DNA of 64,000 bases from JBKQVT01 sp963727245 (GCA_963727245.1 CAVSFO010000001.1:930001-994000); one strand, 5' to 3'. Shown: positions 50,679 through 59,195, counted from the stretch's first letter. Notes: generated by a model not told the origin, from the letters alone. Translations and numbers: made by a program.

Positions 50679-51040
50679 GACTTGACCTCCTCGCTAGGTT
50701 GACGATGAAGGCGGCCGCAACCGATGCCGCCAGACTTTCTGAATTGGTTCACAACGCACTCCAGGATGCACGACAACCCCGGCTCCACCGCTCGGTAATA
50801 GACCTGGCGCCCGTCGCGTTTGCCGGCTAGAAGGCCCTGCTGCCGCATTAACCGCAAGTGGCCAGAAGCCATCGCGTTGGAGAGCCCGCAGCCCCGAGCG
50901 AGTTCCCCCACGTCATACGCCCCCTGAAGGATCATCTGAATAAGGCGGAGCCGGACGGGGTGAGCGACAGTGCGCAACAGCTCGGCGGCCGCTTGCAGGC
51001 TTGTCTCGCCCGGCCGGGTGGGTCTTGGACGAGTTCGCAT
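50675..51040 (-). CDS. ArsR-family transcriptional regulator
   Basis: 121 residues, winged helix: LLRTVAHPVRLRLIQMILQG, then DVGELARGCGLSNAMASGHL and RLMRQQGLLAGKRDGRQVYY. The metal-binding CxC of ArsR/SmtB alpha-3 is only partly present (RGCGL); two further cysteines lie near the C-terminus (LSCILECV). Probably controls the downstream efflux operon. Confidence 0.83.
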   Translation of the reverse strand: MRTRPRPTRPGETSLQAAAELLRTVAHPVRLRLIQMILQGAYDVGELARGCGLSNAMASGHLRLMRQQGLLAGKRDGRQVYYRAVEPGLSCILECVVNQFRKSGGIGCGRLHRQPSEEVKS

Positions 51041-51280
51041 GGGACAACCCTCCTCCCTGGGGGGCGACTTCTTGCCCGTCCTCGTCTCAGTGTGTAAGAC
51101 GGTCGGCGTTGCTCACCCCAGGGGGTGGATGCGCGAGCCAATCCCAGGGTTACAGAAAAACGGCATTCGTCCTTGTAACCACCGATGGCAGTCGCGCGTC
51201 AGTCAAGAGAGAGCGGTGGATGGCACGCCGCGGACGGCAGAAGAAGCCCCAAATCCACGACGACAATTGGAGAAGAAGAC
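51041..51280. promoter_or_regulatory. Divergent intergenic region with inverted repeat
   Basis: GGTTACA (51148-51154) and TGTAACC (51174-51180) form a 7-bp inverted repeat between the regulator and the thioredoxin gene. A regulator binding site is possible; nothing else is seen. Confidence 0.3.
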
Positions 51281-51613
51281 ATGCGCGTCACGCCTGCACA
51301 ATCCCACGTCCAACACGCCGACAATGCGAACTTCCGCGCCCTGGTCCTGAAATCGGACGCGCCCGTCCTGGTCGACTTCTACGCCGATTGGTGCGGCCCC
51401 TGCCGGCGACTCGCGCCGCTGCTGGAAGAAGTGGCGGCGGAGATCCCGGGCGTCAGGATCGTCAAGGTCGACGTGGACCACAGCCCCAACCTGGCTGCGG
51501 AATACGGCGTCGATTCCATCCCCAGTCTCAAGGTCTTCAAGAACGGCAGTGTGACAGATCAGCTTGTCGGTCTGGCGAGCAAGAACCAACTCCGAGCGAT
51601 GCTGGGCTGCTAG
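51281..51613 (+). CDS. trxA: Thioredoxin
   Basis: 110 residues, cytoplasmic. Active site WCGPC in VDFYADWCGPCRRLAP; cis-Pro in DSIPSLKVF. GGAGAAGAAGAC precedes ATG 51281. Followed 12 bp later by an anti-sigma-like zinc-finger gene, an arrangement repeated at 52346-53400. Confidence 0.92.
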   Translation: MRVTPAQSHVQHADNANFRALVLKSDAPVLVDFYADWCGPCRRLAPLLEEVAAEIPGVRIVKVDVDHSPNLAAEYGVDSIPSLKVFKNGSVTDQLVGLASKNQLRAMLGC

Positions 51614-51625
51614 GGGAATCCCATC

Positions 51626-51907
51626 GTGAAATGCCAAGAACTCCTGCGCGGCTTGAACGAGTATCTGGATGGAGAGACCCAGTCGGCTCTCTGCCAGTCG
51701 CTCCAAGAACATCTGGCGGACTGCAACACGTGTCGGATTGTGATCGACAATATCCGCCAGACGATTACGCTCTACCGGGACAGCAAGGAGACGCCTTTGC
51801 CGACAGGACTGCACGAAAGGATTCTCGCTATCATGAAAAATCGCTGGGCCGAGGAGCTGCACGGGTTTCCGCGGCGGGAAATACTTCACAGGGGAGATTG
51901 CCGATGA
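51626..51907 (+). CDS. Zinc-finger (ZAS-type) anti-sigma-like protein
   Basis: 93 residues from GTG 51626. KCQELLRGLNEYLDGET and QEHLADCNTCRIVIDNIRQT carry the His-x3-Cys-x2-Cys zinc motif of ZAS anti-sigma factors (RsrA-like). No membrane segment. It is a close paralog of the N-terminus of the protein at 53187. No sigma gene is directly adjacent, so the target could be the fused sigma at 53187. Confidence 0.75.
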   Translation: MKCQELLRGLNEYLDGETQSALCQSLQEHLADCNTCRIVIDNIRQTITLYRDSKETPLPTGLHERILAIMKNRWAEELHGFPRREILHRGDCR

Positions 51908-52077
51908 AAGGGTTCATGTTGCTGGCGGGAGCAGTGGTGCTTTGGATCGTATTGAATCGTTGGGTCCTGCCGTGGTTCGGAATCCACACCTGCATGTCGG
52001 GCGGATGCACGACGGAATGTTGCCCAACGTGGAATCATACTGACAAGGATGGTCTTGAACAAGGAAACCAGAAATGA
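51904..52077 (+). CDS. Small membrane protein with Cys-rich tail
   Basis: 57 residues, one transmembrane helix (FMLLAGAVVLWIVLNRWVL) and a tail with five cysteines (TCMSGGCTTECC). Overlaps both neighbours by ATGA. A thiol or metal-handling role is possible. Confidence 0.65.
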   Translation: MKGFMLLAGAVVLWIVLNRWVLPWFGIHTCMSGGCTTECCPTWNHTDKDGLEQGNQK

Positions 52078-52280
52078 CGATCGAACGAGGATTGCGTCTG
52101 ATTGCGGGAACGGTTGTGCTGGCGAGCCTGACGCTCGCATGGTTCCATAGCCCGTACTGGCTGGGCCTGACCGGATTCGTGGGCCTGAACCTGTTTCAGT
52201 CGGCATTCACGAATTGGTGTCCCATGGTCTGGCTCTTGGGACGCGCCGGTCTGAAGCCTTGCGTGGTCGGGACGAAATAG
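52074..52280 (+). CDS. DUF2892 (YgaP-type) small membrane protein
   Basis: 68 residues with two membrane helices (LIAGTVVLASLTLAWFH; WLGLTGFVGLNLFQSAF) and the family signature SAFTNWCPM. This domain is usually attached to rhodanese-type sulfurtransferases; here it stands alone. Confidence 0.8.
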   Translation: MTIERGLRLIAGTVVLASLTLAWFHSPYWLGLTGFVGLNLFQSAFTNWCPMVWLLGRAGLKPCVVGTK

Positions 52281-52345
52281 CGGCCAGGCGCCAACGCCAT
52301 TGGCATTGGGGCAAGGACGCTTGAAACTTCAAGGAAGAGAAGGCC

Positions 52346-53134
52346 ATGAATCCGCGGACGCTCATCACCCGAAAACGAAACGAAATCATCTGTCTATGGG
52401 TTCTTGTGGGGGCATTGCTGCTTTCGGGGTGCGCCTTCAGTCAGGCCATGGAAGACACGTTTCCGCCTTGGAGGAAATCTTCACAGACGCCGACTGCGAC
52501 TGTCGTGGCGCCGAGCCTCACTTCCCAGTCGCCAGTTCCGGCAATTCCCAGTGCAGGCCCTGGCGAGGCGATAATTGCCTCGAACAACGAGAGGGGATCT
52601 TATCCGCCCTACCAGTCGATGCGGTCGCAGGGCGAGGGATGCGCATTCTCCGACGTGCAGAATCCCGTTCCCCAATGGCCGCAGACGCCAGCCTCGCCGA
52701 TGGCCGCGGCGCCGGCGCCGGCCAATGCGTGGAGTCCGCCCCCGCAACCGCCTTATCCGCCCATTCGACTGGTTGACGAAGAATCGTCGCCGCCGCCGGC
52801 GCCAACGGTGCTTCACGCCAACGAGGCTACGTTTGAGCAGCAGGTTCTTCGATCCGACCTGCCGGTCTTGGTCGATTTCTACGCGAGTTGGTGCGGTCCC
52901 TGCAAGAGACTGGCCCCCACGCTGGAAGAAGTGGCCGCGGAAAACCCGCAGGCCAGGGTGGTGAAGGTGGATGTCGACGACAGCCCCGACTTGGCCGCTC
53001 GCTACGGCGTCCAGTCGATGCCCACCCTCCTGGTGTTCAAGGACGGCCAGGTTGTCGCCAGGCAGAGAGGCGTTATCAGCAAGAGGCGGTTGCACGCCAT
53101 GCTCGACTTGCCGCAATCCGCGTCGCTTCGTTAG
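52346..53134 (+). CDS. Lipoprotein thioredoxin
   Basis: 262 residues. Lipobox LLLSGC, a 130-residue Pro/Ser/Ala-rich spacer, then a thioredoxin domain with WCGPC (VDFYASWCGPCKRLAP). Membrane-anchored on the outer side of the inner membrane or in the outer membrane. The thioredoxin domain is closely similar to the protein at 51281, so the trx plus zinc-finger pair has probably duplicated. Confidence 0.87.
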   Translation: MNPRTLITRKRNEIICLWVLVGALLLSGCAFSQAMEDTFPPWRKSSQTPTATVVAPSLTSQSPVPAIPSAGPGEAIIASNNERGSYPPYQSMRSQGEGCAFSDVQNPVPQWPQTPASPMAAAPAPANAWSPPPQPPYPPIRLVDEESSPPPAPTVLHANEATFEQQVLRSDLPVLVDFYASWCGPCKRLAPTLEEVAAENPQARVVKVDVDDSPDLAARYGVQSMPTLLVFKDGQVVARQRGVISKRRLHAMLDLPQSASLR

Positions 53135-53186
53135 AATAGGGGCGCGACACCCGGGAAAACGCCAGTCCAGCCTGCCAGGAAACACG

Positions 53187-54029
53187 ATGAAATGCGAAGA
53201 ATTGCTTGCCGCGCTAAACGAGTACGTGGACGGCGAGTTGGACCCGGCCATCTGTGACCCATTCCAGGAGCACCTCAAGGGGTGCAATCCGTGCCAGATC
53301 GTCGTCGACAACATCCGGCAGACGATTAGGCTCTACAAGGCCGAAGAACAGTTCGAGTTGCCCCCGACCCTTCATCGGCGATTGGGTCGCTTGCTGCGTG
53401 AGCAGTGGAAGGGCAAGAGCGACGCTGATCGGCCGCTGGTGGAGCAAGCCAAGGCGGGCGATTTTGCCGCCATGGAGTCGCTCGTGGCAAAGTATGAGCG
53501 GCAAGTGTTTGGCGTTGCCCGCCGGATCGTCCAGCAACATCAGGACGCCGAGGAAGTCGTTCAACAGACGTTCTTGAGCGTGTTGGAGCACCTGGGCGAG
53601 TTTCGCGAGGAATCCCAATTTCGCACTTGGCTCTTGCGAATCGCTGCGAACCACGCTCTGGCTTTGCTCCGCAAGCGGGCGGTACGCGCCGGTCCGTCGC
53701 TCGACGATCGAGACTCCGACGACACTTACGAAGGCATCCCGCATCCAGAGTACATTGCCGTGTGGCGCGATATGCCTGAGGAGATCGCCATGCGGCGGGA
53801 AACGCGGCAGCATGTGGACGACGCCTTGGTCACCCTTGGCGAAAAGTATCGGGTGGTGTTCGTCCTGCGCGACATCGAGGAGCTTTCGACTCGCGAGACG
53901 GCCGAGATTCTGGGAATCACGCAAGAGGCCGTCAAGGTTCGGCTGCTGCGGGCGCGGCTGATGCTCCGCGAGCGGCTGACTCGACTCTTTGGCGACGAAA
54001 CGACCCGGCTGGCCCCTCACGATCATTGA
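53187..54029 (+). CDS. Anti-sigma zinc finger fused to an ECF sigma factor
   Basis: 280 residues from ATG 53187 (AGGAAAC upstream). Residues 1-50 are a ZAS domain (KCEELLAALNEYVDGEL; HLKGCNPCQIVVDNIRQT). From about residue 85 an ECF sigma follows: region 2 (LVAKYERQVFGVARRIVQQH; DAEEVVQQTFLSVLEHL; FRTWLLRIAANHALALL) and region 4 (LRDIEELSTRETAEILGI; QEAVKVRLLRARLMLRERL). The joint is seamless in frame. A native fusion would be an inhibitor and its sigma in one chain; a frameshift removing a stop between two genes is the alternative. Confidence 0.82.
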   Translation: MKCEELLAALNEYVDGELDPAICDPFQEHLKGCNPCQIVVDNIRQTIRLYKAEEQFELPPTLHRRLGRLLREQWKGKSDADRPLVEQAKAGDFAAMESLVAKYERQVFGVARRIVQQHQDAEEVVQQTFLSVLEHLGEFREESQFRTWLLRIAANHALALLRKRAVRAGPSLDDRDSDDTYEGIPHPEYIAVWRDMPEEIAMRRETRQHVDDALVTLGEKYRVVFVLRDIEELSTRETAEILGITQEAVKVRLLRARLMLRERLTRLFGDETTRLAPHDH

Positions 54030-54333
54030 GAACCAGGCAACGACCTGCAAATCGGTTTCCGTCGCGGTCGACTCGAAGAGCATTTGCCTCGCTCGTGCGC
54101 ATCCAGGCCCCGGCGAAGGTTACAGATTCGAATCCTGCCGGGCGAGCATCGCGGTCCGCCCGCGGGGTTGGGGCGGTGATAGGCGATGGCGATTTTTTGA
54201 CGCTTAGCAGCTCTACAGCGGATCAAAATGCCATGGTTCGGCTCGGTGAGCGAAATGAACCCGTTTCGGCCTACCAGGGCGGCCCGCCTCCTCAGTCATG
54301 CGTAAGCTCGATGGGCCATTTCGGAAGCCGCGA
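54030..54333. other. Intergenic stretch with tRNA-like remnants
   Basis: ACCTGCAAATCGG (about 54045-54057) resembles a tRNA-Cys anticodon arm and GATTCGAATCCTGCCGGGCG (about 54128) a T arm plus acceptor, but no complete cloverleaf forms. No coding gene. Confidence 0.3.
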
Positions 54334-54362
54334 TTGACATAGCAGACGCCAAGTGATATTAT
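54334..54362 (+). promoter_or_regulatory. Promoter of the arsR-arsC-acr3 operon
   Basis: TTGACA (54334-54339) and TATTAT (54357-54362), 17-bp spacing. Downstream imperfect dyad around GTTATATGGCGATATG is a candidate ArsR operator. Confidence 0.7.
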
Positions 54363-54396
54363 GTCGTTATATGGCGATATGTGGGCGAGAACGGAA

Positions 54397-54762
54397 ATGC
54401 GCGACTTAATGACGGTCATCAAGGCGTTGGCGGACGAGAACCGGGTCCGAATCCTCTGGGCTGTCCAGGGCCGGGAACTGTGCGTCTGCCAGATTGTGGA
54501 GTTGCTGGGCCTGGCCCAGTCCACCGTTTCGAAGCATGTCTCGATTCTCCATCAGGCGCGACTGGTGGAGAGCCGCAAGGAGGGACGATGGATGTTCTAC
54601 CGCGCCGCCGACGCGGACTCGCCCGTCGAGGCCCGCGAGATCGCCGCCGTGGTCTCTAAGCTGCTCGCCAACAACCCGGAGGCCGGCGAAGATGCCAAGC
54701 GGCTGAAGCAGATTATGAGAATCGACCGCGATGAGTTGTGCCGGAGGCAGAACCGATGCTGA
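54397..54762 (+). CDS. arsR: ArsR-type arsenic-responsive repressor
   Basis: 121 residues if started at ATG 54397; the in-frame ATG at 54361 overlaps the -10 hexamer and lies upstream of the expected transcript start. The alpha-3 CxC metal site is present (GRELCVCQIVELLG), then the recognition helix QSTVSKHVSILHQARLVESR and wing EGRWMFYRAA. It releases DNA when As(III) binds. Overlaps arsC. Confidence 0.9.
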   Translation: MRDLMTVIKALADENRVRILWAVQGRELCVCQIVELLGLAQSTVSKHVSILHQARLVESRKEGRWMFYRAADADSPVEAREIAAVVSKLLANNPEAGEDAKRLKQIMRIDRDELCRRQNRC

Positions 54763-55181
54763 AGATGCTGTTTCTCTGTACGGGAAATTCCTGCCGCAGC
54801 CAAATGGCGGAAGGCTGGACTCGCCAACTCAAAGGCGGCCAGATCGAACCCTATTCGGCAGGGATCGAGACCCACGGCCTGAACTGGGACGCCGTGCGGG
54901 TCATGGCCGAGGCGGGCGTGGATATTTCCGGCCATCGCTCGAAGCTGGTGAGCGAGCTTCGCGGAGTCGATCTTGATTACGTCGTGACGGTCTGCGACGA
55001 TGCCCACGAGTCCTGCCCGCTGTTCCCCGGAAAGGCCAAGGTCGTCCACGTAGGGTTTGACGATCCGCCGCGACTGGCGGCCGGTGCCAAGACGGAAGAC
55101 GAGCGATTGGCCCCGTACCGCCGCGTGCGGGACGAAATCCGCTCGTTTGTGCAGACACTGCCAGATTCCCTCGAAGCATAG
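54756..55181 (+). CDS. arsC: Arsenate reductase, thioredoxin-coupled LMW-phosphatase type
   Basis: 141 residues from ATG 54756 (GGAGG upstream). P-loop CTGNSCRSQMAEGW with the nucleophilic Cys, the YSAGIE and GHRSKLVSEL regions, and a second Cys pair region VTVCDDAHESCPLFPG used in the disulfide relay. Reduces As(V) to As(III). Thioredoxins encoded 1.6-3.5 kb upstream could be its reductants. Confidence 0.94.
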   Translation: MLKMLFLCTGNSCRSQMAEGWTRQLKGGQIEPYSAGIETHGLNWDAVRVMAEAGVDISGHRSKLVSELRGVDLDYVVTVCDDAHESCPLFPGKAKVVHVGFDDPPRLAAGAKTEDERLAPYRRVRDEIRSFVQTLPDSLEA

Positions 55182-55199
55182 CAGCACAAGGCGTACTCA

Positions 55200-56339
55200 A
55201 TGAACAAGGCAGCAGCGTCAAGCGGCAGGCTTTCCTTCCTGGATCGCTACCTTACGGTCTGGATTTTCCTGGCAATGGCGGCTGGAGTAGCGCTGGGCCG
55301 ACTGGCCCCCGGCGTGGCGTCGCTCGTTGACAGTTTCAAGCTAGACGCGACGACCAGCATTCCCATCGCGCTGGGTTTGATTCTGATGATGTATCCGCCG
55401 CTGGCAAAGGTGAAATACGAGGAATTGGGCGACGTGTTCCGCAACTGGAAAGTGTTGGGCTTGTCGCTGGTGCAAAACTGGCTCATCGGCCCAGTCCTGA
55501 TGTTCGTGCTAGCGATCTTGTTCATGGGACTCCTCTTTCCCGCCTTGCAGCCCAGAGAACCCATATTTGCGGAGTACCTTGTCGGGCTGATCCTGATCGG
55601 TCTGGCCCGCTGCATCGCCATGGTGATCGTCTGGAACGACCTGGCCAAAGGCGACGCGGAGTATGCCGCCGGGCTGGTGGCCTTCAACAGCATATTCCAG
55701 GTCTTGTTTTACAGCTTCTACGCCTACGTTTTCATCACCGTGCTGCCACCCTTGATCGGCCTGAAGGGAGTCGTCGTCCAGGTGACGATCAGTCAGATCG
55801 CCAAGAGCGTCTTCATCTACCTGGGCATTCCGTTCCTGGCCGGGATGGTGACACGGTTCGTGCTCGTTAAGGCCAAGGGGCGGCCGTGGTACGAACAGAA
55901 GTTTATCCCCAAGATCAGCCCCATCACCCTGATCGCGCTGCTGTTCACGATCGTCGTGATGTTCAGCTTGCAGGGCGAGAAGATCGTGGACCGGCCGCTG
56001 CACGTGGTAGGGATTGCAGTGCCGCTGTTGATCTACTTTGTCGTGATGTTCCTCGTGAGTTTCTACATGGGGCGGAAGATGGGGGCCACCTATGCCCAGA
56101 CGGCCACCCTGTCCTTTACGGCCGCCAGCAACAACTTCGAGTTGGCCATTGCCGTGGCGGTGGCGGTGTTTACGATCCACCACGGTGCGGCCTTCGCGGC
56201 GGTCATCGGTCCGCTGGTGGAAGTGCCGGTGATGATCGGCCTGGTCCACGTGTCGCTGTACTTCCGGCGGCGGTACTTTGCGGAAGCCGCCGTAGCGGCA
56301 ACAAAACGGGCCTCGGCTGTCGAACTGAAGGTGGATTAG
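55200..56339 (+). CDS. acr3: ACR3-family arsenite efflux permease
   Basis: 379 residues with about ten membrane helices. Family blocks: [55 protein letters not shown] (the conserved Cys used for arsenite), and [20 protein letters not shown]. Exports As(III), completing the ArsC pathway. 18 bp after arsC. Confidence 0.95.
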   Translation: MNKAAASSGRLSFLDRYLTVWIFLAMAAGVALGRLAPGVASLVDSFKLDATTSIPIALGLILMMYPPLAKVKYEELGDVFRNWKVLGLSLVQNWLIGPVLMFVLAILFMGLLFPALQPREPIFAEYLVGLILIGLARCIAMVIVWNDLAKGDAEYAAGLVAFNSIFQVLFYSFYAYVFITVLPPLIGLKGVVVQVTISQIAKSVFIYLGIPFLAGMVTRFVLVKAKGRPWYEQKFIPKISPITLIALLFTIVVMFSLQGEKIVDRPLHVVGIAVPLLIYFVVMFLVSFYMGRKMGATYAQTATLSFTAASNNFELAIAVAVAVFTIHHGAAFAAVIGPLVEVPVMIGLVHVSLYFRRRYFAEAAVAATKRASAVELKVD

Positions 56340-56410
56340 CGGCCAGCCGTGACCGGACGGGCGATCTTCAATTACGGCAACTTGGTGAATATGGGTAACG
56401 GAGGCTGGCA

Positions 56411-56447
56411 TTGACAATAGGATGCTCATTTGGCTAAACTGCCAAAT
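56411..56447 (+). promoter_or_regulatory. Promoter and operator of the second arsR
   Basis: TTGACA (56411-56416) and TAAACT (56435-56440), 18-bp spacing. Perfect palindrome ATTTGGC-TAAACT-GCCAAAT (56428-56447) covers the -10. Confidence 0.75.
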
Positions 56448-56471
56448 ACCTGCAACCGATAAGAGAGAATC

Positions 56472-56798
56472 ATGAACGCCAAGGCCAAAGCCAAGTATGA
56501 ATCCCGCGCCCGCATCATCAAGGCGATGGCGCATCCCACGCGATTATTCATCGTGGATGAACTGGCGAAGAACGGCGAACGGTGCGTCTGCGAACTGACC
56601 GAAATGGTCGGTGCGGATATGTCCACCGTCTCTCGCCACCTGGCGATACTCAAGGGCGTCGGCATCGTCCAAGACGACAAGCGCAGCGCGCAGGTGTACT
56701 ACCGCCTGCGGGTGCGATGCGTGTTGAATTTCTTCGAGTGCGTCGAGTCGGTATTGAAGTGCGGTGCCAAGGAGCAGCAATCGCTGCTCGTGTCGTGA
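56472..56798 (+). CDS. ArsR/SmtB-family repressor (second copy)
   Basis: 108 residues. IIKAMAHPTRLFIVDELAKN; CxC metal site in GERCVCELTEMVGA; recognition helix MSTVSRHLAILKGVGIV; further cysteines at the C-terminus (RVRCVLNFFECVESVLKCG). The additional cysteines suggest another thiophilic metalloid ligand set than in the first ArsR. Palindromes of the same type lie before it and before the next gene. Confidence 0.88.
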   Translation: MNAKAKAKYESRARIIKAMAHPTRLFIVDELAKNGERCVCELTEMVGADMSTVSRHLAILKGVGIVQDDKRSAQVYYRLRVRCVLNFFECVESVLKCGAKEQQSLLVS

Positions 56799-56831
56799 GG
56801 GTCTGTTTTTTCGGTGAGATCATTTGTTGAC

Positions 56832-56847
56832 TTTGCCAAATGGCAAA
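56832..56847. promoter_or_regulatory. Second operator of the ArsR/SmtB-type repressor
   Basis: Perfect palindrome TTTGCCA-AA-TGGCAAA, between the repressor and the GcvH-like gene; shares GCCAAAT with the site at 56428. Confidence 0.6.
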
Positions 56848-56883
56848 AGAGGTGGCCTCTCGACAGGGAGTTGAGGAAACGAC

Positions 56884-57327
56884 ATGCCAGAGTACCTTGA
56901 AACGACCGTTGACAAGTTCATTTTCCGGGTTGCCAGCGACCGCCTTTACAGTGCCGAAGGGGTGTGGGCGCTCGCCGAAGGCAGCCGCGTGCGTGTCGGA
57001 CTGACCGACTACCTTCAACAACTCAACGGCGACGTGGCCTTTGCCCATGTCAAGCCGGTCGGCACAAGACTCGCGGTGGGGGACGAGTTTGCGGAACTTG
57101 AGACGATCAAGGCCAACGTAAGCCTCTTCGCTCCGGTCCGCGGGGCCATCGTTGAGGTCAACGCGGACCTCGGCCGGAGCCCCGAGGCCGTCAACGACGA
57201 GCCGTACGGCAAGGGGTGGTTGGCGGTGATTGAAGCGACAGACTGGGAGGCCGACAGGGCAAAGCTGCTCGACCCGCCGGCGTATCTGTCCGTCATGCGG
57301 TCCCAAGCGGAAGAGGGGTTGAAGTAG
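56884..57327 (+). CDS. GcvH-like lipoyl-domain protein
   Basis: 147 residues. The lipoylation site is in ELETIKANVSLFAPVRG, with GLTDYLQQLNGDVAFAHV and NDEPYGKGWL as in glycine-cleavage H protein. No other glycine cleavage gene is nearby. A stand-alone lipoyl protein with redox neighbours may carry thiol equivalents in sulfur or arsenic chemistry (inference). Confidence 0.85.
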   Translation: MPEYLETTVDKFIFRVASDRLYSAEGVWALAEGSRVRVGLTDYLQQLNGDVAFAHVKPVGTRLAVGDEFAELETIKANVSLFAPVRGAIVEVNADLGRSPEAVNDEPYGKGWLAVIEATDWEADRAKLLDPPAYLSVMRSQAEEGLK

Positions 57328-57329
57328 CC

Positions 57330-57782
57330 ATGAGCAAGACGGCGACTTATCACACGACCGTCCGCTGGAAGGGCGAGCACTGGGGCCACCTGGTCATGGG
57401 GAACGGCCCGGAGATGGATTTCTCGGCCCCGCCCGACGCGCACGGGTTTGCTGGGGCCTTCACGCCCGAGGACGCCTTCGTCGCCGCAGCCAACACCTGC
57501 GTGATGATGATGTTCATTTGGGCCACCGAGCGGTTCAAGCTCAGGCTGCTCTCCTACGAGTGCCGCACAGAAGGCACCAAGCTCGTCGAACTGGACCGCA
57601 CCGAAATTTTCACCCGGCTGCACTTCCGCCCCTTGATTCGGGTGGCGGCCGGCGGCGATGCACCGGCCGCGGTGGAGGCCAGGGTGCGACGCGCCCTGCA
57701 ATCGGCGCAGAAGTACAGCCTCGTGGCCAATTCCGTGAAATCCGAGATCGTCGTTGAACCTGAAATCGTAATTGAGGAGTGA
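57330..57782 (+). CDS. OsmC-family protein
   Basis: 150 residues. OsmC peroxidase fold with the first active-site Cys in VAAANTCVMMMFIWA. The second site (AQKYSLVANSVKSEI) has Ser where OsmC/Ohr carries Cys. Classical peroxidase activity is therefore doubtful; a binding role is possible. Two bases after the GcvH-like gene. Confidence 0.82.
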   Translation: MSKTATYHTTVRWKGEHWGHLVMGNGPEMDFSAPPDAHGFAGAFTPEDAFVAAANTCVMMMFIWATERFKLRLLSYECRTEGTKLVELDRTEIFTRLHFRPLIRVAAGGDAPAAVEARVRRALQSAQKYSLVANSVKSEIVVEPEIVIEE

Positions 57783-57787
57783 CTGAC

Positions 57788-58042
57788 GTGGCTGATATGC
57801 TGATTCAAGTCCTTGGAACCGGATGTACCCGGTGCAAGACGCTGCACGAGCTGGTCCAGAAGGCGGTCCAGGAAACAGGCGTGGAGGCATTGGTCGAGAA
57901 GGTCGAAGACATCCAGCAGATTATGGCCTTCGAGGTGATCATGACGCCGGGCCTGGTCATCAACGGCGAGGTCAAGGCCGCCGGCCGACTGCCGAGCATC
58001 GAGGAACTCAAGAAACTGATCCTTGCAGCCAAGGCGGCCTGA
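57788..58042 (+). CDS. Small CxxC thioredoxin-like protein (TM0996/MTH895 family), ArsE candidate
   Basis: 84 residues from GTG 57788 (GAGGAG at 8 bases; an earlier GTG at 57779 overlaps the OsmC-like stop). Active site GTGCTRCKTL, cis-Pro in IMTPGLVINGEV. Members of this family occur as ArsE in arsEFG operons that handle nitrophenyl-arsenicals; ArsF- and ArsG-like genes follow 1.7-2.9 kb downstream. Confidence 0.82.
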   Translation: MADMLIQVLGTGCTRCKTLHELVQKAVQETGVEALVEKVEDIQQIMAFEVIMTPGLVINGEVKAAGRLPSIEELKKLILAAKAA

Positions 58043-58069
58043 CACAGACGGCGAAAAAGGGTGACTCCA

Positions 58070-58483
58070 ATGAAAAATGGTGATGGGAAGCCAGAAGTCC
58101 TGGTGATTCCTTGCAGCGGAATTGGCAAGGTGCATGGGCTGATTAGCCGCGAAGCGGTCTACCACGTCACCGATCGACTGCTGCCCGAGCAGACAGACAC
58201 CGTATGCCTGGCCTTGCTGGTCACGGGCGACCCCGAAACCCGGCAGAAGGTCCAGCAGACCCCGTGCATTACTCTCGACGGCTGCCCGAAGCTCTGTGCC
58301 TATAAGAACGTGGAGTTGTCGGGCGGGAAGATCGCCAAGGGGATTCGGGTTTACGACACGATGAAACAGCATCGCGGCGCAAACTTCGGCACGGCCACCG
58401 CGCTCAGCGACGAAGGATGGGCGGTCGTCGAGGAACTTGCCGCCGAGGTCGCCCAGGCAGCCAAACACCAGACCAAGGTTTGA
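58070..58483 (+). CDS. DGC-type putative zinc-binding protein 1
   Basis: 137 residues. VIPCSGIGKVHGLISREAVY and TPCITLDGCPKLCAYKN show the DGC-domain cysteines (C..C, D-G-C, C). Presumed metal-binding. ATG 58070 follows AAAGGG. Confidence 0.75.
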   Translation: MKNGDGKPEVLVIPCSGIGKVHGLISREAVYHVTDRLLPEQTDTVCLALLVTGDPETRQKVQQTPCITLDGCPKLCAYKNVELSGGKIAKGIRVYDTMKQHRGANFGTATALSDEGWAVVEELAAEVAQAAKHQTKV

Positions 58484-58493
58484 GGGGATCGTC

Positions 58494-59195
58494 ATGGCAG
58501 AGGCAGTCTCAAAGATCGGAATCATATCGTGTAGCGGCGAGGAGATCCCCGAGGGGACCATCTCGCGGCTGGCGACTCGGCGGGTGTTGGAGGGCCTGCG
58601 CCCCCAGCAGACGGTAACGTTGTGCCTACCGCTCTTCTTGGCGGGCGAAGTCGGGGAACGCCGTTTTGCCCAAGAGCATCCCACGATTACCGTGGACGGC
58701 TGCTCCAAGCTTTGCGCGAAACGGGGAACCGAGCAGTACAGCGGCCGTGTGAGCGCGTCGCTCGTCGTGAGCGACATCCTGGGCGATCGGGCTAAGGGAT
58801 GCCACCGCTCGGCGCGGGACGCAGACAAGGCCGACGAGCAAGCCGTTTGGATTGTCGCCGAACGGATCGCGGCTGAAGTCGATGCCCTGACGGCCTCGGG
58901 AGCCCAGGGAGAATCGGGCGCCGCTCCGGCGGAACGCGGCGCGTGCTGTGCCTGCGGCAGCCCATCGCCGGAAGGCACGCTGGAAGTGGGCGGCAAGACG
59001 GTCACCGTCAATGGCTTGCCGTTGATCTTCCAGCATCTCAACAAGAAGGGCCTGCAACCCGGCGACAGTTCGGACGACGCGTTGTTGAAAACCGTGCGAA
59101 TCTATCACGCGATTGAGCCTGAGGAAGAAGCCGCCTACCGCCAAGCTTTGGCCGATGCCTACCAGCGGTATTGCCAGCGGCGACCCAATCACTGA
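58494..59195 (+). CDS. DGC-type putative zinc-binding protein 2 with C-terminal extension
   Basis: 233 residues. N-terminal DGC domain (IISCSGEEIPEGTISRLATR; ITVDGCSKLCAKRG). After residue 130 a Cys-rich link (GACCACGSPSPEG) leads to an extra 70-residue domain (TVNGLPLIFQHLNKKG). Start has GAGGGGAT in front; 10 bp after the first DGC gene. Confidence 0.75.
   Translation: MAEAVSKIGIISCSGEEIPEGTISRLATRRVLEGLRPQQTVTLCLPLFLAGEVGERRFAQEHPTITVDGCSKLCAKRGTEQYSGRVSASLVVSDILGDRAKGCHRSARDADKADEQAVWIVAERIAAEVDALTASGAQGESGAAPAERGACCACGSPSPEGTLEVGGKTVTVNGLPLIFQHLNKKGLQPGDSSDDALLKTVRIYHAIEPEEEAAYRQALADAYQRYCQRRPNH

Noticed and set aside
54030..54160. Complete tRNA-Cys or second tRNA gene
   Set aside because: An anticodon-like arm and T-like arms are present, but the stems mismatch and no acceptor closes the cloverleaf.
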